Below are positions 44,364 to 52,580 of a stretch of 64,000 nt of DNA, piece after piece (position 1 is the stretch's first letter; each line of letters begins with the position of its first letter). Source of the stretch: Vibrio sp. STUT-A11 (lineage in GTDB: Bacteria > Pseudomonadota > Gammaproteobacteria > Enterobacterales > Vibrionaceae). The notes under the pieces are model-generated. The model was not told the origin of the DNA, searched no databases, and saw only the letters and a list, made by a program, of their open reading frames with translations. The stretch is taken from assembly GCF_026000435.1 (NCBI RefSeq), contig NZ_AP026764.1, positions 682,001 to 746,000 of the forward strand, in the 5' to 3' direction. The position numbers were made by a program, and so were the translations under genes.

Positions 44364-45149
44364 TTATAAATCTTGAGCTTCAATCCACAGAACCGCATCT
44401 TGAGAAAGTTCTTTGCCCTTGAACTCTGTATCAGGCCCTGAACCTAAACAAGCAAAACCCCATTTACCCGCTTTAGGAATACCGAAAGTAAACATACCTT
44501 GTTCATCTGTCACGGCTACAATGGCTGATGCAGGTGGCTCACGGTGAGTATCTTTACCAAATGCATTCGCTTCTGAATCAATATCTGTGTTCAAGAATTC
44601 GATTTCACACTCTACACCAGCGGCTGGTTTACCTTCACTTAGAAGTTGGCCAGTAAATGTGCTGCCAGTAAATACTTGATAAGGTTTGTTTTTTGGTACG
44701 ATCTCGGTCTTAAGGCCCAGAGGAGTGTCCCAACCTGTTGGAAGACCACCTTTGTTTATATAGCGCTTAGTGATCTGTTGAATATAAATATCTTCGCCAC
44801 CTTCGTAGTAAGGTGCAGGTACTAAAGCGAAAATGTAATCTCCATTGCGACGTGCTTTATACTCTAGTTGGTAGGCGTCTGCTTCATTGTCGTGACCAGC
44901 CCATTTGATTGGTTTGAGGTCTTTCAGAAGATCTGTTTTCTTGTCTTTAAACATCACAAAAAACTCTTCTGGTTGACCCATATTCATTACGTGGCCATTG
45001 TCCATCGGATGACCAAACACTAACTTCATGTCAAGAGTGGTAGGTTGGTCTAACTGTGAAGTGGGTGTGTGCAATAATTGAAAGTGAGCCTGAGAAGCGG
45101 TTGAGAGAGCAAGTGCAGCTACGCCTGTTGCTAAAGCAAGTTTTTTCAT
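44364..45149 (-). CDS. DUF4198 periplasmic protein (NikM/CbiK-like family)
   Basis: The 261-residue precursor has a signal peptide (residues 1-21, ending SQA) and the DUF4198 pattern: mature N-terminus AHFQLLHTPTSQL with a His near the start, then LVFGHPMDNGHVMNMGQPEEF and a C-terminal beta domain with VTDEQGMFTFGIPKAGKWGF. Family members are periplasmic and some are metal-uptake components with an N-terminal His. It lies beside a second exported protein and divergent from feoAB, suggesting a role in iron or another divalent metal; that is inference. Confidence 0.82.
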   Translation of the reverse strand: MKKLALATGVAALALSTASQAHFQLLHTPTSQLDQPTTLDMKLVFGHPMDNGHVMNMGQPEEFFVMFKDKKTDLLKDLKPIKWAGHDNEADAYQLEYKARRNGDYIFALVPAPYYEGGEDIYIQQITKRYINKGGLPTGWDTPLGLKTEIVPKNKPYQVFTGSTFTGQLLSEGKPAAGVECEIEFLNTDIDSEANAFGKDTHREPPASAIVAVTDEQGMFTFGIPKAGKWGFACLGSGPDTEFKGKELSQDAVLWIEAQDL

Positions 45150-45182
45150 TTTTTCCCCTAAACGTTTTTGAAGTAATTAAAT

Positions 45183-45494
45183 TTATTCAACAATGTCTTT
45201 GCCATCGATCTCTATAGAATGCCCAGGACCTGCGTTGAATAGGACTTTGTAATCACCAGAAGGTTTTTGGAATTCAAATTCACCATCTTCGTTGATTTCA
45301 CTTTTTATCAGTTCGTTGCCAGCACCATCAAGCACAAGCATCTCTACTCCAGCAGCGGAAGAACCATCAGAAAAACCACCTTCACATAAAATAGTGTTGT
45401 CACCAAAGTCATAACAAGAGCAAAGTGGAGTGTGAGCCATCGATACTGATGGAATTAAGGTACCGAGCAGCAATGTCAATGTCGCTTTATTCAT
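45183..45494 (-). CDS. small exported protein beside DUF4198 gene
   Basis: The 103-residue precursor has a signal peptide (residues 1-20, ending SMA) and a mature N-terminus HTPLCSCYDFGDNTILCEGG with three Cys and a His, followed by an Ig-like or carboxypeptidase-regulatory-like beta pattern (DEDGEF-type segment NEDGEFEFQKPSGDYKVLF). The His/Cys cluster exposed after processing could bind metal. It precedes the DUF4198 gene by 33 bp on the same strand, forming a two-gene operon divergent from feoA. I do not recognise a named family. Confidence 0.75.
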   Translation of the reverse strand: MNKATLTLLLGTLIPSVSMAHTPLCSCYDFGDNTILCEGGFSDGSSAAGVEMLVLDGAGNELIKSEINEDGEFEFQKPSGDYKVLFNAGPGHSIEIDGKDIVE

Positions 45495-45602
45495 TTTCGT
45501 TATCCTTTTAAAACTACGTTTCTAATTTTATTAACTAAGTAGCTAATTTAGTTCGTCGCTAATTTTGCCATAGAATAATCAACACTTTATCATCATCATA
45601 AC

Positions 45603-45643
45603 TGAGAACTATTATTGTTTGCATTCTGATTGATTTAGATCAT
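45603..45643. promoter_or_regulatory. candidate Fur and FNR sites upstream of feoA
   Basis: TGAGAACTATTATTG (45603-45617) matches the 7-1-7 Fur pattern at 10 of 14 defined positions. TTGATTTAGATCAT (45630-45643) matches the FNR pattern TTGAT-N4-ATCAA in all but the last base. Iron repression and anaerobic activation are established for feo in E. coli; here they are inferred. Confidence 0.6.
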
Positions 45644-45734
45644 GTAAACGGTAATTATTTTTATTAACGATTTTTATCACCAGTACGCACCTTTACAATG
45701 TCAGTACATTGCTCCGTCGAACAGTTGATTAATA

Positions 45735-45968
45735 GTGAAAATAGAATTAAGTAAATTAGCCCCCGGTGATAAAGGTGTAATCTTTTCTCATCAGTCACAG
45801 GGTGCTGTTAGACAGCGATTACTGGACTTAGGATTGATACCGGGAATGGCCATAGAGTTTGTACGCTTTGCACCAATGGGAGACCCAATCGAAATAAGAG
45901 TGAGCCGAACCAATGTCGTGATAAGAATGACAGAAGCCGAAACGGTCTTGGTGAAGGTAGAGCAGTGA
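45735..45968 (+). CDS. feoA: ferrous iron transport protein FeoA
   Basis: FeoA is a small SH3-like cytoplasmic protein needed for FeoB-mediated Fe2+ uptake. The 77 residues show the family pattern LSKLAPGDKGVIF, LLDLGLIPGMAIEFVRFAPM and VSRTNVVIRMTEAETVLV. The start is a GTG at 45735 without a strong ribosome site. feoB follows after 20 bp. The FNR- and Fur-like sites upstream suggest expression under low oxygen and low iron. Confidence 0.95.
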   Translation: MKIELSKLAPGDKGVIFSHQSQGAVRQRLLDLGLIPGMAIEFVRFAPMGDPIEIRVSRTNVVIRMTEAETVLVKVEQ

Positions 45969-45988
45969 TATAGCGAAGCAGGAAAAAA

Positions 45989-48496
45989 ATGATGCAACGA
46001 AAGAAAATATTGCTTGCTGGTCAACAAAACGCAGGTAAATCAACCTTGTTCAACATGTTGACAGGTGCAAGGCAACATGTAGCGAACTATCCTGGTGTCA
46101 CTGTAGATAAGAAAGTTGGATACTTCTCTAATGATTTGGGTTCCTATCAGTTGATTGATTTGCCTGGTACCTACAGCCTTACTAGTTTTTCTCTCGAAGA
46201 ACGTGTGGCACGTAAAGCATTGAGAGAAGAAAACGCAGACGTTGTTTTAAACGTGATGGACGCGGCGAATGTGAGCCGTTCGATGCACCTTTCGCTTCAA
46301 CTGTTGGAGCTTGGGTTACCCGTCGCCATTGTGCTTAACATGATGGATGTTGCTCAATCTGAAGGGATAAAGATAGATAGTGACAGACTATCGAAAGCAA
46401 TAGGTTTACCTGTTGTAGAGTGTATTGGCCGACTTGGAAAAGGTGTTGACAACATCGCGCGAGCAATTGGTATGGCTAAGCCTAGCCAATTTACTATCCC
46501 ATACCCTTTGCTTGAAAGCGCTATCTCGCAGGTAACGAAGGAAATTGATTCACTCCAATGCGAAAATAAACCCGCGGCTCGTTGGTTGTCTTTGCGCTTA
46601 CTTGAAAGTGATCAGGAGGCCATCAGTTGGCTGAAGTCTGTTCTGGACGAGCAAAGCTACTCAAACCTGGCAAGCGTTGTTGAAAGCGAGCAGAGGCGTC
46701 TATCAAACGAATTAGACACGCAGGTCAATGACTACATTGTCGCCATGCGTCAATTAGCTGTGTCGCGAGTTCTAGAAGAATGTGTCGAGTTTACTAAGCA
46801 AGGTCAGGAAAAGCTGTCTTTTACGCACAAATTTGATCGCTTCGTACTCAATAAGTTTGCTGCTCCTCTCTTTTTGATCGCCACCGTATTTGTCATATAC
46901 CAGAGTTCTATTGTATACGGCTACGAGCTAACCAATTATTGGTGGCCATATTTGGCAGCATTTAGAGAAATAGTTGCTGGCATACTGCCCGATGCGGGAT
47001 TCCTATATGACCCTTATGTTCGCTCTTTAGGTCTGTGGGTTGTTGATTCGGCAAATACGCTGCTTAACTATATTCCTATCTTTCTTATCCTGTTTGCGTT
47101 GATCGCAATTTTGGAAGATTCCGGTTATATGGCAAGGATCGCCTTTATCTCAGATAAGATCTTGCATCGCTTCGGTCTCCATGGCCAAAGTACATTACCT
47201 ATGATATTGGCAGGCGTTTTTGCAGGAGGTTGTGCCGTACCCGGTGTGATGGCGACTAAAGGCATCCCCGATAACCGAGCTAGGTTAGCAACTATCCTTA
47301 CTGTTCCTTATATGAACTGTTTGGCGAAAATCCCTTTGTACACTTTAATGTTGGGCATATTTTTTGTTGAAGATAAGTCTGTGATGACTTTCTATATCTC
47401 GACAATATCAATCATTGCCGCGCTGCTTGTCGCTAAGTTGCTGACAAAAACTGTGTTGCGGAAAACGGAAACTGCGCCGTTTGTTATGGAGCTCCCTCGT
47501 TATAACCTGCCAACGGCGAGGAGTGTGGTTACCCGTTCACTTGAACGTACCTGGATGTATATTCGCAAAGTAGGGACAATTGTATTAGCGGTATCTACGG
47601 TTATATTTGTACTGTTGCAATTTCCTGGCTTACCCGATGAGAGTAAACACGTTTTCCAGCAAAGAGCAGAAACTGCCGTCATTAAGTTTGAAAAATCGTT
47701 GGAAAATACAAGTTATGAGAACAAGTTTGATGAAGAGTCTCTGACCGCATTAGTCAACTACTATACAGACTTTAAACGCGCAAAGCTTAACGCAAACGGT
47801 GCTGCTGCGTCGAAAGCAGTGGGTAAGAAGTTTAATGCAATGAATAGTGACTTCTACCCAATTATTGCTCCACCTAAAGGCAATAAAGAGGCGAGGAAGG
47901 CGAATAAAGCGTTGCGTAAATTAACGTCTGAACGCAAGAGCATTCGTCGAGAGATGAAAGAACTTCGTTTGGAAAACTCGTTATTAGGTATGTTTGGACG
48001 CTCTATCGAACCTGTTACTCAATTTGCGGGTTTTGATTGGAAAATTAATGTTGCTTTGTTCTCCTCATTTGCTGCCCGTGAGAGCAGTGTAGCAACGCTG
48101 GGGGTTCTTTTTCAGCAGGATGAAGAGAGCAACAAGAAGCTAGAAGATCGTATGAGTGAATCATCTGAATTGAGCGGCCACGGTGAAATAGCTGCGGTAG
48201 CATTGATCTTGTTTTTTATTCTGTACCCGCCATGCTTAGCAACGGTAATGATGATCAGGGTTCAGACGGGTGAATACAAGTGGATGTTATTATCTATTTT
48301 CCTCCCAACAGTAATAGGTTTCACGGTAGCAACCGCCGTCTACTCTCTAGGTAATGCGTTTGAACTCACCGGACTGCAACTGATGTCGGCTGTGTACTTC
48401 TTCGCATTTGTGCTGTTATTTCTACTTGGTTTTAAGGACTGGATCAGACGTAAAATGCTTCCTGATGAAATTCCTGTAAAGAATATAAGGAGTTAA
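45989..48496 (+). CDS. feoB: ferrous iron transporter FeoB
   Basis: FeoB is the inner membrane Fe2+ permease with a G-protein domain. The 835-residue protein has GQQNAGKSTLFN (G1, residues 8-19), DLPGTYSL (G3), and NMMD (G4), a helical GDI domain to about 275, then membrane helices with the two Gate-like motifs (GCAVPGVMATKGI; around PYMNCLAKIPLYT). A Lys-rich hydrophilic insertion at about 550-665, between membrane segments, makes it longer than the roughly 770-residue E. coli protein. The ATG at 45989 follows AGGA by about 6 bases. It is the central gene of the feo operon. Confidence 0.97.
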   Translation: MMQRKKILLAGQQNAGKSTLFNMLTGARQHVANYPGVTVDKKVGYFSNDLGSYQLIDLPGTYSLTSFSLEERVARKALREENADVVLNVMDAANVSRSMHLSLQLLELGLPVAIVLNMMDVAQSEGIKIDSDRLSKAIGLPVVECIGRLGKGVDNIARAIGMAKPSQFTIPYPLLESAISQVTKEIDSLQCENKPAARWLSLRLLESDQEAISWLKSVLDEQSYSNLASVVESEQRRLSNELDTQVNDYIVAMRQLAVSRVLEECVEFTKQGQEKLSFTHKFDRFVLNKFAAPLFLIATVFVIYQSSIVYGYELTNYWWPYLAAFREIVAGILPDAGFLYDPYVRSLGLWVVDSANTLLNYIPIFLILFALIAILEDSGYMARIAFISDKILHRFGLHGQSTLPMILAGVFAGGCAVPGVMATKGIPDNRARLATILTVPYMNCLAKIPLYTLMLGIFFVEDKSVMTFYISTISIIAALLVAKLLTKTVLRKTETAPFVMELPRYNLPTARSVVTRSLERTWMYIRKVGTIVLAVSTVIFVLLQFPGLPDESKHVFQQRAETAVIKFEKSLENTSYENKFDEESLTALVNYYTDFKRAKLNANGAAASKAVGKKFNAMNSDFYPIIAPPKGNKEARKANKALRKLTSERKSIRREMKELRLENSLLGMFGRSIEPVTQFAGFDWKINVALFSSFAARESSVATLGVLFQQDEESNKKLEDRMSESSELSGHGEIAAVALILFFILYPPCLATVMMIRVQTGEYKWMLLSIFLPTVIGFTVATAVYSLGNAFELTGLQLMSAVYFFAFVLLFLLGFKDWIRRKMLPDEIPVKNIRS

Positions 48497-48499
48497 ACG

Positions 48500-48658
48500 A
48501 TGTACGAGCAATCATTTCAGTTTTGGGATATCGCAATCGTCGCTATTGTTGTAATCGGTGCAGGTTTTTACATGTATAGAAGAATATTCAGAAAGAAAAA
48601 TTCTTGTGGAAGCGGTTGTGACTCTTGCTCGAGTGCCCCCCCAAAGAAAAAGTCGTGA
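48500..48658 (+). CDS. FeoB-associated Cys-rich membrane protein (FeoC position)
   Basis: This 52-residue protein begins 3 bp after the feoB stop, with AAGGAG about 6 bases before its ATG. It has one membrane helix (IAIVAIVVIGAGFYMY, residues 11-26), a basic stretch, and a Cys-rich tail (SCGSGCDSC, residues 35-43) ending in Lys. This is the pattern of the FeoB-associated Cys-rich membrane proteins that replace FeoC in many bacteria. It may relay or sense iron at FeoB; the role is inferred. It is too short for usual gene-length cutoffs. Confidence 0.85.
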   Translation: MYEQSFQFWDIAIVAIVVIGAGFYMYRRIFRKKNSCGSGCDSCSSAPPKKKS

Positions 48659-48714
48659 CCGAGTTGTCCTTGGAAAGCAACGGCTACACTCAAGCGTGAT
48701 TTAGCTTAGTAATT

Positions 48715-48753
48715 AAAAAAACCTGCCCACCACGATCGCCTTCTGGTGGGCAG
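48715..48753 (-). terminator. rho-independent terminator (leftward)
   Basis: CTGCCCACCA (48723-48732) pairs with TGGTGGGCAG (48744-48753). On the minus strand the stem is followed by TTTTTTT, so it terminates the small zinc-ribbon-like gene; it may also stop feo read-through. Confidence 0.8.
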
Positions 48754-48795
48754 AGCAGAGGGTACAACCATTCAGTTTGAACGGTACTGGTACTC

Positions 48796-49008
48796 TCATT
48801 GTTCATCTAAGCTTCCATGTTCATTTAATATCCCGTCTCGATGTAGCACTATGTCTCTCTGAGTTCGGTGAGAAAAGACTTCTGCTGAACAACTTACACA
48901 CTCATACTTTAAATAGTTGCTTCGAAAAACTCTTTCCATAAATGTCCGGTGTATACGATTAAACACCGTTTTCTTCTTACAATAAGGGCACGACCCATAA
49001 AGCTGCAT
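48796..49008 (-). CDS. small zinc-ribbon-like protein (70 aa)
   Basis: I do not recognise the protein by name, but it has two CxxC pairs (CPYC near residue 8 and CVSC near residue 37) about 27 residues apart, the spacing of a zinc ribbon, and is basic between them (RIHRTFMERVFRSNYLKY). It may bind nucleic acid or protein. It ends before a good leftward terminator, which supports it as a real gene. Confidence 0.62.
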   Translation of the reverse strand: MQLYGSCPYCKKKTVFNRIHRTFMERVFRSNYLKYECVSCSAEVFSHRTQRDIVLHRDGILNEHGSLDEQ

Positions 49009-49085
49009 ATAAATTAACCTACTGACGAACTGACAAAAATTGTTGCATACCTTATTCGGTATGAAATTTAGTTATATACAACAGC

Positions 49086-49262
49086 TTAGTTTGTACTTTG
49101 AGCTATTGGTGTGACACTCGCCCCATAATTTAATGTTAAATAAGCGGCATATGAAAATATAGCACTTATACCTAAATAACCTCGAGATGCCTGGTTCAGC
49201 GAGAATGACTGGCTCTCAGACGCGGCAGTTTCGTGAGTATCTGCTTTTTTTACAACAGTCAT
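49086..49262 (-). CDS. possible small membrane protein
   Basis: A short frame of 58 residues from the ATG at the complement of 49260-49262 ends in a hydrophobic stretch (GYLGISAIFSYAAYLTL) that could span the membrane. There is no convincing ribosome site and no family resemblance, so it may not be a gene. Confidence 0.28.
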   Translation of the reverse strand: MTVVKKADTHETAASESQSFSLNQASRGYLGISAIFSYAAYLTLNYGASVTPIAQSTN

Positions 49263-49445
49263 TCCAATTATTTTCAGCAATTTCTTTGTCTAGTGTCCAT
49301 ACTAAGCTAATGGTTACTGATCGTTTTATTCGTATTTAATCAATTAGCTTCTTTTGAGCTAATACAAACTTTAAACAAAACGGCTCTTGCGATGGTGATA
49401 GCAAGGTAAGCCATCCAGAGTTCACCAAATATGAAGATTGAGAAT

Positions 49446-49649
49446 ATGAGTACAGGAATAGTTAAGTGGTTCAATGGGGATAAGGGATTTGGCTTCATCA
49501 CCCCAGATGATGGCAGTAAAGATTTATTCGTCCATCACTCTGAAATTAAAATGAGTGGTTATAAATCGCTGAGTGATGGTCAGAAAGTAGAATATGAAGT
49601 GGGGCAAGGGCAGAAAGGTCCCTGTGCAACCAACGTTAAGCCTTTATAG
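49446..49649 (+). CDS. cold shock domain protein (CspA family)
   Basis: This 67-residue protein is a single cold shock domain: MSTGIVKWFNGDKGFGFITP with RNP1 (KGFGFI) and DLFVHHSEI as RNP2. These proteins bind single-stranded nucleic acid and melt RNA structure. An in-frame ATG five codons earlier (49431) is possible, but 49446 gives the usual N-terminus. The 5' region of about 160 bases could be a structured leader as in cspA. A terminator follows at 49685. Confidence 0.93.
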   Translation: MSTGIVKWFNGDKGFGFITPDDGSKDLFVHHSEIKMSGYKSLSDGQKVEYEVGQGQKGPCATNVKPL

Positions 49650-50003
49650 GTGAGTCGAGTATTGATACATAATTCGTTCAGCAAGCAGGCTCATTAAATT
49701 TCGTTATGGGTCTGCTTTTTAGCTTCACGCACTTAAAATCATTGTTCTAGATTGTGCGTTGACATACTTAGCATGTGCGGTTGTTCCTTTTCGTCCTTAG
49801 CTTTAGGCATAGGTAGTTTATTGACTTGGTTTTGTGTGATGTGCAGTGAACCTGTAACAGGTAGGAGAATTATCGATTACAAGGTCAGAGGGGTTGCTTC
49901 CATAGTTTGTTCGTAATCATAGTTTTCAGACTATTCCGATCGGTCTCGCTGGGATTAGTATAACGGAGTTTAAATACTTCACTTGATGGAATAAGGTAAC
50001 AGA
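49650..50003. other. intergenic region upstream of carbonic anhydrase gene
   Basis: Apart from the cold shock terminator near 49.7 kb, nothing firm is seen in these 354 bases. The final 80 bases before the ATG likely contain the promoter. Confidence 0.4.
49685..49720 (+). terminator. rho-independent terminator
   Basis: GCAGGCTCAT pairs fully (with two G-T pairs) with ATGGGTCTGC across an 11-base loop, then TTTTT. It closes the cold shock gene. Confidence 0.8.
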
Positions 50004-50723
50004 ATGAACAAGTCACTTATGGCGTTAGGTTTATCACTGGCATTGGTTGGTACTGCCCAGGCTGAAAATTGGGGATATGAGGGTAACCATGGCCCTGAAC
50101 ATTGGGGGGAATTTGCTTCTGAATGTGCTCAGGGTAAAAACCAAAGCCCAATTGATATTCAGTCTGCGGTTGAGGCGGAATTGGCCAAGCTGGAATTAGA
50201 TTACAATGGTAAAGCTATTTCACTGACAAACAATGGCCATACGCTACAAACGAGTCTAGAAGGCGACAACAATCTGCTTGTTGACGGAAAGTCATTTAAC
50301 CTTAAGCAATTTCACTTCCATACCCCGTCAGAAAATCATGTTGATGGTAAATCTTACCCGTTAGAGGCGCACTACGTTCATGCTGATGAGCAAGGGAACC
50401 TTGCGGTGGTAGCGGTATTTTTTGAAGAAGGTGATGCCAACCCTGCGCTTACCAACTTGCTTGAGACTGTTCCTGAAAAAGACAACAACGTTACAATTAG
50501 CGCGCCATTTGATGCGAGTGCACTTATCCCTAGTGACAAAGACTATTACCGTTTCAATGGTTCATTGACGACACCGCCGTGTTCAGAAGGCGTACGTTGG
50601 TTAGTGATTAAAGATCCGCAGACGATCTCTGCCGAGCAAATCAAAAAGTTTGAAAATGTAATGGGTGAGAACAATCGTCCAGTTCAGCCATTGAATGCGC
50701 GTATGGTTTTAACCACTCAATAG
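50004..50723 (+). CDS. periplasmic alpha-class carbonic anhydrase
   Basis: This enzyme interconverts CO2 and bicarbonate in the periplasm. The 239-residue precursor has a signal peptide (residues 1-20, ending AQA). The alpha-class signature is clear: WGYEGNHGPEHWGEFASEC, QSPIDI, and the zinc ligands in KQFHFHTPSEN (two His) and LEAHYVH (third), plus NGSLTTPPCSEGVRW with the substrate-pocket Thr. Two Cys (CAQG; PPCSEG) can form the typical disulphide. AAGG is near the ATG. Single-gene unit with a palindromic terminator. Confidence 0.96.
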   Translation: MNKSLMALGLSLALVGTAQAENWGYEGNHGPEHWGEFASECAQGKNQSPIDIQSAVEAELAKLELDYNGKAISLTNNGHTLQTSLEGDNNLLVDGKSFNLKQFHFHTPSENHVDGKSYPLEAHYVHADEQGNLAVVAVFFEEGDANPALTNLLETVPEKDNNVTISAPFDASALIPSDKDYYRFNGSLTTPPCSEGVRWLVIKDPQTISAEQIKKFENVMGENNRPVQPLNARMVLTTQ

Positions 50724-50745
50724 TGTATTTAAATCAGGATGCAAA

Positions 50746-50769
50746 AAGCCCACTCAATTGAGTGGGCTT
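50746..50769. terminator. rho-independent terminator, bidirectional
   Basis: A 24-bp perfect palindrome (AAGCCCACTCAA and complement) with flanking A-run and CGCTTT lies between the carbonic anhydrase and MscS-like genes. Confidence 0.85.
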
Positions 50770-50783
50770 CGCTTTATTTAATG

Positions 50784-51887
50784 TTAAAAAACGCTGTCGT
50801 CTTGTTCTGTCTGATTGGCCATTTGAATTGGATCTAACTTAAGCGTTTGAGTCGGGAAGGCAATGTCTGCATTGTTTTCTTTGATAATAGTGATCACTTG
50901 CAATAAGACATCTTGTTTCACCTCGTGGTAGCGCACCCAGTTGACCGTCTTCGTGAAGGTATAAATAAAGAAGTTTAACGACGATGGCCCAAAAGAATCA
51001 AAGTTCACAATCAGCGTTTGACGAGCGTCGATGTCTTTGTGAGTCTTTAGCATCTCTTTGATTGCGGTAATGATCTCCGGCACTTTTTCAGCGTCATCAT
51101 AGCGAAGGCCAATCTTTTCATAGATGCGTCGGTTGAGCATTCGAGACGGGTTTTCTACCACGATATTACTGAAAACCGAGTTTGGTACGTACAGAGGGCG
51201 TTTATCAAACGTGCGAATAATCGTCATGCGCCACCCAATACGTTCAACGGTACCTTCAATCTCTCTGTCTGGTGAGCGAACCCAATCCCCGACTTTAAAT
51301 GGACGGTCGAAATAGATCATCAAACCACCAAAGAAGTTAGACAGTAAATCTTTGGCGGCTAAACCCACAATCAAGCCACCGACACCACCAAAAGTGAGCA
51401 AACCGGACAGAGAAAGGCCAAATGCCTGCATGATCGTGAGAATACCCAGCGTCGCGAAGAACAAGCGAGCCACTTTTGCGATAGCCTGTACTGTCGTTTC
51501 GTCGCGTTTTTGCTGTTCGAGGACGTATTCTTCTACATTGGTGATTAACCTCATCAAGGTCCAAACCAATATACTGATAACTAAAATGAGCTTGAGCGTG
51601 CTCAGCCAGTCTATCTTGTCGTTTAGCTCGCTTTCTAAAATAATGCCGAGTGATACGGTCGCAGGCCAACACCATATGAGTGTGCTCACGGGGGCTTTTA
51701 GTGCCTGTAGTAGCATATCATCCCAATGGAATTGGGTTTTTTCTACCAAAATGGCTAGGCGGGAGCGAATTAACCGCCAGGCTACCCAGGCTAAAAAGCT
51801 CGCAAGTGTGATGAAAAGGACGCTTCCGCTCCAATCCTGACTGTGTGCCTGAACGTAATTTTGCAGGTCGATAAACCACTGTGACAT
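50784..51887 (-). CDS. MscS-family mechanosensitive channel (YbdG/YnaI-like)
   Basis: This protein of 367 residues has N-terminal membrane helices (about 20-40, 65-85, 95-120, 140-165) and then the MscS pore helix and beta domain: LTFGGVGGLIVGLAAKDLLSNFFGG followed by YFDRPFKVGDWV. It lets solutes out on hypo-osmotic shock. The ATG at the complement of 51885-51887 is used; a longer GTG frame adds an unlikely leader. It is convergent with the carbonic anhydrase gene and stands alone. Confidence 0.92.
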   Translation of the reverse strand: MSQWFIDLQNYVQAHSQDWSGSVLFITLASFLAWVAWRLIRSRLAILVEKTQFHWDDMLLQALKAPVSTLIWCWPATVSLGIILESELNDKIDWLSTLKLILVISILVWTLMRLITNVEEYVLEQQKRDETTVQAIAKVARLFFATLGILTIMQAFGLSLSGLLTFGGVGGLIVGLAAKDLLSNFFGGLMIYFDRPFKVGDWVRSPDREIEGTVERIGWRMTIIRTFDKRPLYVPNSVFSNIVVENPSRMLNRRIYEKIGLRYDDAEKVPEIITAIKEMLKTHKDIDARQTLIVNFDSFGPSSLNFFIYTFTKTVNWVRYHEVKQDVLLQVITIIKENNADIAFPTQTLKLDPIQMANQTEQDDSVF

Positions 51888-52114
51888 AAGTAACTTTATT
51901 TCGAATGAGTCTTGTTGAGAAAGGTAGCAGATATTAAACACTCACCCCAGAAATTTAACCAGGATTGTATTGAATCTGCATGATTGTAGTTAGAGTTGAA
52001 TAGCATTACCTTACAGGGCCTGAACGTTTAATTATAAGTTCTTTGACTTATCGCTAACATTAAGCCGAAGCAAGTATGAGAGGGTATTGCCACTTAAAAT
52101 TAGCGGAGGCAGAT

Positions 52115-52462
52115 ATGGAATTTACAGAGCAGGATAGAAATGCGCTCTATAACACTTGGATGTCACAAAAAGCCAAAATGCACATTACTCAAATGGATAT
52201 GGCGAAACGCCTGGGAGTAAGCTTACATGAGTTTTCTGGTTTTTTACGTGGTAGTTCACCCCTGACGTTAGGTTTTGTTAAACAGCTGTGTGACCAGTTA
52301 CATGTGCGACCTAGTCAAGTGATTCCGACTTTGAATGAGCGAGAAATGTCTGCGATTGGTTCTGTACACCTGCAAAGTCGAGTAACGGTGGATGGCGACA
52401 TAAGTAACGTGTTTATCGACGGCAACCAGGTTGTGATCGAATACGTGCATCAAGTTAGCTAG
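52115..52462 (+). CDS. small helix-turn-helix (Cro/CI-like) protein
   Basis: This protein of 115 residues has a HTH at about residues 25-60 (ITQMDMAKRLGVSLHEFSGFL), then a short C-terminal beta part (LQSRVTVDGDISNVFIDGNQ). It probably acts as a transcription regulator, but no target is evident; it is divergent from the MscS gene and faces a terminator. GGAGG lies 6 bases before the ATG at 52115, which decides the start over an upstream in-frame ATG at 52076. Confidence 0.78.
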   Translation: MEFTEQDRNALYNTWMSQKAKMHITQMDMAKRLGVSLHEFSGFLRGSSPLTLGFVKQLCDQLHVRPSQVIPTLNEREMSAIGSVHLQSRVTVDGDISNVFIDGNQVVIEYVHQVS

Positions 52463-52534
52463 TCTCTGTCGTTTGGTCTCACTCACTTTTAAAATGACTC
52501 TTCGACCACGTTTACAGTCCCTAGCTAATTAGAT

Positions 52535-52568
52535 ACTAAAAACGAGCCTTAAATGGCTCGTTTTTAGT
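52535..52568. terminator. rho-independent terminator, bidirectional
   Basis: A 14-bp perfect stem (ACTAAAAACGAGCC and its complement) encloses TTAAAT; A- and T-runs lie inside the arms, serving both the HTH gene and lldD. Confidence 0.92.
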
Positions 52569-52580
52569 CGTATATTGGCT

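Noticed and set aside
51352..51840. Rightward 162-residue frame within the MscS-family gene
   Set aside because: It is the opposite strand of a conserved channel gene and its composition is not protein-like.
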